From: Pseudalgibacter alginicilyticus
GTDB taxonomy: Bacteria > Bacteroidota > Bacteroidia > Flavobacteriales > Flavobacteriaceae
Length of the DNA stretch: 64,000 nt
Direction of reading: 5' to 3'
Assembly (NCBI RefSeq): GCF_001310225.1
Contig: NZ_CP012898.1
Location: 3,714,001 to 3,778,000 of the forward strand
The position numbers were made by a program, and so were the translations under genes. This document shows, one piece after another, positions 58,258 through 64,000 of this stretch; positions within the stretch are counted from its first letter, which is position 1, and each line of letters opens with the position of its first letter. The notes beneath the pieces were generated by a model, which ran no database searches, was not told the DNA's origin, and worked only from the letters and a program-made list of their open reading frames with translations.

Positions 58258-58539
58258 ATGATGTCACTTACAATTAAAGAAAATAACGGAATATTTTTAT
58301 TAGAAGGTATAATTGATTCTACAACATTAAAAAAGCTTCATAATCATTTAGAATTTTTATTGGCTTATACCAAGTCTGTAACCATAAACATTGATAAGGT
58401 AACAGCAATAAATAAAAGCGGATTAGAGATTATTGAAAACCTTTTTCGCAGAGCTGAATTGAATAATAAAGAATTTTATGTTATCGGTTATGGTTGTAAA
58501 GCTATTTATGAATCAAAGAATTTGTTAAACGTAGCATAA
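58258..58539 (+). CDS. STAS-domain protein
   Basis: The 93-residue protein from the preferred ATG at 58258 (58261 also possible) matches a whole STAS domain: MSLTIKENNGIFLLEGIID at the start and INKSGLEIIENLF holding the Ser equivalent to the phosphorylation site of anti-anti-sigma factors. A longer reading from 58168 would begin inside the bipartite operator and upstream of the -7 element, and its first 30 residues fit no domain. The likely role is a regulatory partner in the exopolysaccharide cluster, directly before the flippase. Confidence 0.82.
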   Translation: MMSLTIKENNGIFLLEGIIDSTTLKKLHNHLEFLLAYTKSVTINIDKVTAINKSGLEIIENLFRRAELNNKEFYVIGYGCKAIYESKNLLNVA

Positions 58540-58562
58540 TTTAAGATAGTATATTTTTAAAA

Positions 58563-59822
58563 ATGAAAGTCATGCAAATTCTAACCATATTAAAATCGAA
58601 GAAAATTTCGCAAGAGCAATTATTTATGCTTAGTGTATTAATTGTTAATGGAGGAAACTATTTATACAATCTTATTTTGGGGCGTTTGTTAGGACCTGAA
58701 CAATTTGCAGATGCAGCAGTGCTTATTACCTTTTTATTGGTGCTATCGTTTATGGCCATGACCTTTCAATTGGTAACTGCAAAATTTTCGGTGCTATTTG
58801 AAGCTGATATTTTTAAGAGCTTTGTTTTTGGAGTTTATAAAAATGCGCTTATTGTAGGAGTTTTTATGGGTGTTTTAATCATTGTGTTTTCAAGCCAATT
58901 GCAACAGGTGTTTAATACTTCCTCATCAGCCATGTTCACTATTTTTGGAGTAGGCGTTCCATTTTATTTTTTAATGAGCGTTAACCGAGGTGTTTTTCAA
59001 GGCAAAAAAGAATTTAAATTTTTATCTATTACGTACCAAAGTGAAATGGTAAGCAGACTTGTAATTACTTTGGGGTTGATATTCCTTCTTAATATACAAT
59101 CGTCTGTTATTATTTCAATAGGTATTTTAATCTCTTTTCTTTTTGGATTATTACCATTTAAAGTAGGTCATGTTTCATTGAAAACCACCGCAATTGATTC
59201 TTCAACCTCAAAACAAATTAGGAACTTTTTTATTCTTACTGCGTTTTATGAATTGACTCAAATCATTATAAACAATAGTGATATTTTATTGGTAAAGCAT
59301 TATTTTGAATCTTACGAAGCAGGGTTGTATGCTTCATTAGCTTTAATAGGGCGTATTGTATATTTTATAGCATGGATGTTTGTAATGTTGTTGCTTCCAA
59401 CGGTTATTCAGTTAAAAAAAGAAGGTAAAGCTACTGCCCCAATTTTGTTTAAGTATGTAGGCTATATTGCGGCAATAGCCCTTATCATTGTACTTACCTG
59501 TGCTATTTTTCCAAAATTGATGATTGCTATTTTATTTGGTGATAGTTATTTAGCCATGGCACCTTTATTATGGAAATATGCCATGGCAACAGGTATGTTT
59601 GCAGTGTCTAATATTTTTGCTTACTATTACTTATCGTTGGATAAATATATACCAGTTGTTATTTCTGGAGTATTTGGAATGCTTCAAATGCTGTTAGTTG
59701 TTTTCTTTCATGAAAGTTTAGAACAAGTAGTCCATATGCAGATTATAGCCATGATTTCATTATTAATTATTCAAATAATCTTTTTTAAATTCAGTTCAAA
59801 CCATGTTGTGAAAACTGACTAA
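58563..59822 (+). CDS. Polysaccharide flippase-like membrane protein (Wzx/MATE type)
   Basis: The 419-residue integral membrane protein has about twelve hydrophobic helices and belongs to the oligosaccharide flippase/MurJ-like superfamily. Features include LYNLILGRLLGPEQFADAAVL at the first loop and NNSDILLVKHYFESYEAGLYASLALIGR in the middle. It would move lipid-linked or growing polysaccharide across the inner membrane. It is 23 bases after the STAS gene and probably co-transcribed. Confidence 0.88.
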   Translation: MKVMQILTILKSKKISQEQLFMLSVLIVNGGNYLYNLILGRLLGPEQFADAAVLITFLLVLSFMAMTFQLVTAKFSVLFEADIFKSFVFGVYKNALIVGVFMGVLIIVFSSQLQQVFNTSSSAMFTIFGVGVPFYFLMSVNRGVFQGKKEFKFLSITYQSEMVSRLVITLGLIFLLNIQSSVIISIGILISFLFGLLPFKVGHVSLKTTAIDSSTSKQIRNFFILTAFYELTQIIINNSDILLVKHYFESYEAGLYASLALIGRIVYFIAWMFVMLLLPTVIQLKKEGKATAPILFKYVGYIAAIALIIVLTCAIFPKLMIAILFGDSYLAMAPLLWKYAMATGMFAVSNIFAYYYLSLDKYIPVVISGVFGMLQMLLVVFFHESLEQVVHMQIIAMISLLIIQIIFFKFSSNHVVKTD

Positions 59823-59837
59823 TCTAAAGTTAATTAC

Positions 59838-59871
59838 CATTCGTCTACACGAATAGTTAACCCAACTAAAG
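59838..59871 (+). promoter_or_regulatory. Bipartite CATTCGTCTACA element D
   Basis: CATTCGTCTACA is followed at offset 27 by AACTAAA. It starts 61 bases before CAAATTTG (59899-59906), a one-mismatch -7 element, and 94 bases before the glycosyltransferase ATG. Confidence 0.72.
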
Positions 59872-59898
59872 AAGGTGATATTTTGAATTTATAAACCT

Positions 59899-59906
59899 CA
59901 AATTTG
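59899..59906 (+). promoter_or_regulatory. Candidate -7 promoter element (CAAATTTG) of the glycosyltransferase gene
   Basis: One mismatch from TAnnTTTG, 33 bases before the ATG, at the fixed distance from the bipartite element. Confidence 0.45.
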
Positions 59907-59931
59907 TATTATAATTAAAACCAAATAACTT

Positions 59932-61146
59932 ATGAAATTAGCCATTGTAACAGCATATCCACCAAGTAAAGTAACATTAAATGAATATGCTTATCATTTG
60001 GTAAAGCACTTCAGACAAAAAGAAGATGTGACCGAATTGATTTTGTTAACCGATAAAACAGAAGGAGAAAAAGATATTCATTTTACACAAGCAGGCTGTA
60101 GAATAACCATAAAAGAATGTTGGTCCTTTAACAGCTATGCGAATGTATTATCAGTAACAAAAGCTATAAATAAAACAAGACCAGATGCGGTGTTATTTAA
60201 TCTTCAGTTTATGAAATTTGGCGATAAAAAAATAGCAGCGGCATTAGGTTTAATGCTACCATTGGTCTGTAAGTTAAAACGTATTCCTAATATTGTTTTG
60301 TTACATAATATTTTAGAAGAAGTAGATTTAGGAAGTGCAGGTTTTACAAATAATAAATTAATGCAAAAAGTGTATGGATTTATAGGTACTACATTAACCA
60401 AACTAATTTTACAAGCTGATACCGTTGCGGTAACTATTGAAAAGTATGTAGATGTTTTAGAAAAGAAATATAAAGCTAAAAACATAAAACTAATTCCTCA
60501 CGGAACTTTTGAAATTCCTGAAGAACCAGATTATATAATTCCAACAGACCCTATGCAAGTAATGACTTTTGGAAAGTTTGGAACTTATAAAAAAGTAGAA
60601 GGTATGATTGAAGCCGTTGAAATGGTTAGAAAATCTACAGGTTTAAACTTAGAAGTTGTAATTGCAGGAACTGACAATCCAAATGTACCTGGATATTTAG
60701 ATAAAGTTCAAGACGATTATAAAGAAATACCTCAAGTGCGTTTTACAGGATATGTAGAAGAAAGTGAAGTGCCAAAGTTATTTAATGAAAGCGCCGTTGT
60801 GGTGTTTCCTTACACTTCTACAACTGGAAGTTCTGGAGTCCTTCACCAAGCAGGAAGTTATGGTAAAGCAGTTGTGATGCCAGATTTAGGAGATTTAGCA
60901 CACTTGGTTAAGGATGAAGGATATCAGGGAGAATTTTTTGAACCAACTAGTGTTGAAAGTTTAGCCAGAGCAATTGAAAATATAGTAACAAACGAACCTT
61001 ATAGAATTAAGTTGGGAAAAGCAAATTATAAAGCGGCTACCGCATTACCTATGAGTAGAATAACAGATATGTATTTAGAAACTTTTGATACAATAATGTT
61101 AAATAAAAATGTTACTAAATCTGAAGAAAGAGAAATTATGGCTTAG
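59932..61146 (+). CDS. GT4-family glycosyltransferase
   Basis: The 404-residue cytoplasmic protein has two Rossmann-like halves. The N-terminal half starts MKLAIVTAYPPSKVTLNEYAYHLV. The C-terminal half shows FGKFGTYKKVEGMIEAVEMV and the nucleotide-sugar-binding GSSGVLHQAGSYGKAVVMPDLGD region of GT-B (GT4-like) enzymes. It likely adds a sugar during exopolysaccharide synthesis. It has its own bipartite element and -7 sequence. Its 3' end overlaps the convergent GH gene by 11 bases. Confidence 0.9.
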   Translation: MKLAIVTAYPPSKVTLNEYAYHLVKHFRQKEDVTELILLTDKTEGEKDIHFTQAGCRITIKECWSFNSYANVLSVTKAINKTRPDAVLFNLQFMKFGDKKIAAALGLMLPLVCKLKRIPNIVLLHNILEEVDLGSAGFTNNKLMQKVYGFIGTTLTKLILQADTVAVTIEKYVDVLEKKYKAKNIKLIPHGTFEIPEEPDYIIPTDPMQVMTFGKFGTYKKVEGMIEAVEMVRKSTGLNLEVVIAGTDNPNVPGYLDKVQDDYKEIPQVRFTGYVEESEVPKLFNESAVVVFPYTSTTGSSGVLHQAGSYGKAVVMPDLGDLAHLVKDEGYQGEFFEPTSVESLARAIENIVTNEPYRIKLGKANYKAATALPMSRITDMYLETFDTIMLNKNVTKSEEREIMA

Positions 61147-62653
61147 ATATGTATTTAAATGCGGGTTTAGTCTCTCCTTTTTGGGTGATAAATCCAAAAT
61201 GCTCTTGAGCCCGTTTTCTCCAAGGAAGTCGTCCAACGACTTCCTTTGGTATGTTATTAAAATCGTAAAGTGTCCAAGACATAAATTGCAAATTATTAGC
61301 AGCAATAACTTCTTGGGCTTTTTTGTGATAATTGGCTTGATCTTTATTGGACGTTCCAAATGGGTTCCATAATCCAGAGTAAGACGATAAGCCAAACTCT
61401 TGTAAAACTAAGGGTTTGTTAGGTATTTCCGTTTTTAAGGTTTGTATAGCTTCATCTAATTTTTGTAAATCTTCATAATAATGGAATGAAACAATATCTA
61501 CTTTATCTTTTAAAATAGAAGCACTTTTTGCGTTAGACCAACCAATGGTTACTGGATGAATGGTATCAACCGATTTTACTAAATCTATCATATTATCAAG
61601 CCAAGCTATAACCGTTTCTTTTCCTCTCGATTCAAAATCTAAATTAGGTTCATTTTTAACGTCCCAAGCAATAAGAGCATTGTGGTTTTTAAAAGTGGTG
61701 ACTATTTTTTCTGCATGGCGGTGGTTTAAAGTCCAATTTATTATGGAATAATCACCATAAAAATCAAACAAGGTCAAAACTACTTTTAAATGATGCTTAT
61801 CTGCTAAATCTAAAGTTTGTTTTAATTTTTTAAGTTTTTTAGGGCTTACGTTGGCTTTTCCAAAGTCTTCGTATTGCACAAAAATCCTAACCGAATTTAA
61901 GCCAGCGTTTTTTATAATTTTGAAGTCTTTTGAAATGGTGTCTATAGAAAATGCATCACCAAACATGTTCCAAGGGTTTGCTTTTGGGTAATAGTTAATA
62001 CCTTTAATATTCAAACTGTCTGTAATAATTTTTGAAGTTTCAAATATATAAGGCTTCGTACTTTCTTTTACTAAATGCCGGATGCGCCAAAAACCATCTT
62101 CTAATAACAAAACTATTTTATAGGTGGATATTTCCGTGGTTTCTAAAACCATTTTTTCAGCCTTAAACACACGTTTGTATTCAATGACATTACGGTCTGT
62201 GACAACAGCTAATTGACCATCTTCACTAAAAAATTCTAAAGTAGGATGGTGTTTTAAAGTGGTGGCTTCAATAGTTATGTTATTAGCAGCATTTAATTCT
62301 ATAAAATCATATAAATTCTTTCTTGCACTGTCTGTATAATAATCTTTAATACCAGCCGTTTTATTGGTTTTATAAGCAATTTGTTTAACGTACCAAGCGT
62401 CTAAATAATCGTTTTGTAAGGCGTTAAGGTTTTCTTGGTCCATAAGTCTGCCTTCGTTGAGTAAAGGCGCCCAAACTAGTTTTGGTAAATATTGTTCTAC
62501 TTTTTGAATTTCGGTATGTAACATTGTGCTTCGGTCGGCACCAGTGTTTAGGTAACTAAACAAGGCACTGATACCGGAAACAATTAAGGCAATAAGTAGT
62601 ATATAGGAAGCTATTAATATAGTGCGCAATATGTTTTTATTAATACTTACCAT
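61136..62653 (-). CDS. Membrane-anchored GH5-like glycoside hydrolase
   Basis: The 505-residue protein has an N-terminal membrane helix (about 8-32) with no cleavage site. A domain at about 85-225 resembles an NTF2/SnoaL-like fold (YLDAWYVKQ and WRIRHLV). A clan GH-A catalytic domain (about 240-500) has acid/base E335 in WDVKNEPNLDF and nucleophile E419 in LVLQEFGLSSYSG. A hydrolase tethered to the inner membrane within an exopolysaccharide cluster may trim or quality-control the nascent polymer, as PelA, PslG and BcsZ do. Its start overlaps the upstream gene's end by 7 bases. Confidence 0.85.
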   Translation of the reverse strand: MVSINKNILRTILIASYILLIALIVSGISALFSYLNTGADRSTMLHTEIQKVEQYLPKLVWAPLLNEGRLMDQENLNALQNDYLDAWYVKQIAYKTNKTAGIKDYYTDSARKNLYDFIELNAANNITIEATTLKHHPTLEFFSEDGQLAVVTDRNVIEYKRVFKAEKMVLETTEISTYKIVLLLEDGFWRIRHLVKESTKPYIFETSKIITDSLNIKGINYYPKANPWNMFGDAFSIDTISKDFKIIKNAGLNSVRIFVQYEDFGKANVSPKKLKKLKQTLDLADKHHLKVVLTLFDFYGDYSIINWTLNHRHAEKIVTTFKNHNALIAWDVKNEPNLDFESRGKETVIAWLDNMIDLVKSVDTIHPVTIGWSNAKSASILKDKVDIVSFHYYEDLQKLDEAIQTLKTEIPNKPLVLQEFGLSSYSGLWNPFGTSNKDQANYHKKAQEVIAANNLQFMSWTLYDFNNIPKEVVGRLPWRKRAQEHFGFITQKGETKPAFKYISKP

Positions 62654-63864
62654 AACTTCTTAATGTTGATTTTTTTTGTTTTTCCTGCGGTTTCAATACT
62701 AAATTTATAGTGGTCATTTTTATAAATAGCAGGTTTTAAATTGAAGTTAACATAGCCGTTAAAAGATGTTTTTAGAATGGTATTTATAAGTAGGTCATCT
62801 TTATAAATATTTAATTTAACATGTAGCCCATCGGGAATCATCTGAGACATAAAACTTTGTAATGGGCCAACAGTGATTACTCTGTTTTTATTTGAAAAAC
62901 TAACTTCAAAATCTTGAATAGCTTGTTTGTAGGTTAACAAAATACTTTGGCTTTCAGCCATACCATCAATGTATGCTTTTATGTTCCAATTATTGGCATA
63001 ATCAGGATGGATTATTTTAGCATGTGCTACCCCTTCAATAGTGGTGCCAGTGGTTTTTAAAATATTCTGTTGCTGATTTGTAATGTAAAAAGTAACAAAG
63101 GTGCCATCACTTACCACATTGTTTTGCTTGTCTTTGATAATGGAAGTTGAAAATGTAGTAATTTGATTGCCATCTGCATAATCATGAGGGCGTGTGGCGT
63201 AAATTTTGAAATCTGTGGGAATAGCAGCCCCAATATTTACTGTGAATTCTTTAGAATTGATGCCTAAACTCTCTGAAGATACCAACATTCGTCCGCTTTC
63301 TTTTTTTGAATAAATATTTTTATAAGCAATTAAATTCTTAGTGAAAACGGTATTGTTTTTTTCTGAATCTAAAAATTGATGTTTTACATTTACTAAAGTG
63401 TTTTCAACTATTGGGTTGTCTAAAGAATCTGTTGGGATAATAACTAACATAGTATAATCAGTTCCACCAGCCACTATACTAGGGGGCCCTATATAGGTTT
63501 CCATAGTTGTCACTTCTTGTTTTGGTTTGATATTTAAATTTCCTGAAAGAGAGGCGTTTCTGTTTAATAACGTCCAATTAATTACTCCTGTTTTTTTAAT
63601 TATGTTTTTAGGAATGGAATAGTTAAGCGTATTGTTTTTTAAAGATGCAGATACTAAAGTAGAACCATAACTACTTGAACAATAGAGTAGAGGTTTTTCA
63701 GTTTTAGAAGTTGAAAATTTTAAAATAATGGTATTGCCAACTTCAAAAGTTGATTGGGAAGTTAATAGTTTAATATTATTTGATGGACTATTTGGTTGCG
63801 CATTAGCAAATAATGATATTAAAACCAAAATGAAAATAAACAGATATGTATTTTTAAGTGGCAT
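62647..63864 (-). CDS. Secreted Ig-like repeat protein of the exopolysaccharide cluster
   Basis: The 405-residue protein has a signal peptide (to about residue 22, LFANAQ) followed by beta-rich, immunoglobulin-like segments (for example ATRPHDYADGNQITTFSTSIIKDKQNNVVSDGTFVTFYI, split over about 220-260), similar to the Big/invasin type. No catalytic motif was seen. It overlaps the GH5-like gene by 7 bases, and its ATG overlaps the stop of the next upstream gene by one base, so the three form a tight operon. A periplasmic scaffold or polymer-binding role is a guess. Confidence 0.7.
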   Translation of the reverse strand: MPLKNTYLFIFILVLISLFANAQPNSPSNNIKLLTSQSTFEVGNTIILKFSTSKTEKPLLYCSSSYGSTLVSASLKNNTLNYSIPKNIIKKTGVINWTLLNRNASLSGNLNIKPKQEVTTMETYIGPPSIVAGGTDYTMLVIIPTDSLDNPIVENTLVNVKHQFLDSEKNNTVFTKNLIAYKNIYSKKESGRMLVSSESLGINSKEFTVNIGAAIPTDFKIYATRPHDYADGNQITTFSTSIIKDKQNNVVSDGTFVTFYITNQQQNILKTTGTTIEGVAHAKIIHPDYANNWNIKAYIDGMAESQSILLTYKQAIQDFEVSFSNKNRVITVGPLQSFMSQMIPDGLHVKLNIYKDDLLINTILKTSFNGYVNFNLKPAIYKNDHYKFSIETAGKTKKINIKKLW

Positions 63865-64000
63865 TAATTAGGGCTTCCTATATATGGGTTAATTTCTATT
63901 TTAATATAATCAAAATTTGGGTGTTCAATTTTTTGTAATTGGGCCCCAGTATGATTTTCAATTCTATTGGGTACTGTTTTAGCTGCAATAGCATCATTAG
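63864..64000 (-). CDS. Partial gene, C-terminal end of an unknown protein
   Basis: The window ends inside this gene. The last 45 residues are readable and end IKIEINPYIGSPN followed by TAA, which overlaps the next ATG (TAATG). No family was recognised from the fragment. It is probably the first visible member of the minus-strand exopolysaccharide operon. Confidence 0.6.
   Translation of the reverse strand, partial: NDAIAAKTVPNRIENHTGAQLQKIEHPNFDYIKIEINPYIGSPN

Overview
The window looks like a chromosomal segment of a marine-type member of the Flavobacteriaceae (Bacteroidota). The evidence is the low GC content, the absence of clear Shine-Dalgarno sites, TAnnTTTG-type -7 promoter elements, three SusC/SusD pairs, a hybrid two-component sensor, a T9SS C-terminal sorting domain, and a FecI/FecR-controlled TonB-dependent transducer. 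No rRNA, tRNA or CRISPR array was seen.

Region 1 (1-3000) holds a lipoprotein with a dehydrogenase propeller plus cytochrome c, a small acidic protein, and a bidirectional terminator. Region 2 (3069-32659) is a large polysaccharide-utilisation locus (PUL). It contains a hybrid sensor/regulator on the minus strand, then a sulfatase, a clan GH-A-like hydrolase with FN3 domains and two GH2 beta-galactosidase-like enzymes. Two tandem SusC/SusD pairs with a DUF1735-type surface lipoprotein follow, then a second sulfatase and a GH29 enzyme. The enzyme set points to a sulfated galactan carrying alpha-L-galactosyl or fucosyl units, porphyran/agar-like; this is an inference. A GCAACATTT motif precedes each transcription unit and is oriented toward it.

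Region 3 (33177-42272) is a second uptake module: an ECF sigma factor, a divergent FecR, an STN-containing SusC, a SusD, and a lipoprotein with a ComEC-like metallo-beta-lactamase fold. A near-identical 29-bp direct repeat lies at each edge.

Region 4 (42577-51587) is a seven-gene phosphorelay operon: receiver, H-NOX, PAS histidine kinase, FIST (NosP-like), histidine kinase, HPt, and a LytTR response regulator. A T9SS-exported protein follows. Region 5 (51688-56040) is an accessory island with a compact Gabija-like pair (OLD/TOPRIM ATPase plus a short UvrD-like helicase) and cassette-like small genes. Region 6 (56044-64000) looks like an exopolysaccharide locus: a TPR/beta-barrel exporter, a STAS protein, a flippase, a glycosyltransferase, a membrane-anchored GH5-like enzyme and partner proteins.

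The most notable signal is a 34-bp bipartite element with the core CATTCGTCTACA. It occurs four times, always 60-61 bp upstream of a -7-like element: before the H-NOX/NosP operon, before the secreted protein, before the STAS-flippase genes and before the glycosyltransferase. This suggests that the LytTR regulator controls its own operon and the neighbouring exopolysaccharide genes, giving a nitric-oxide-responsive matrix regulon that the defence island now interrupts.
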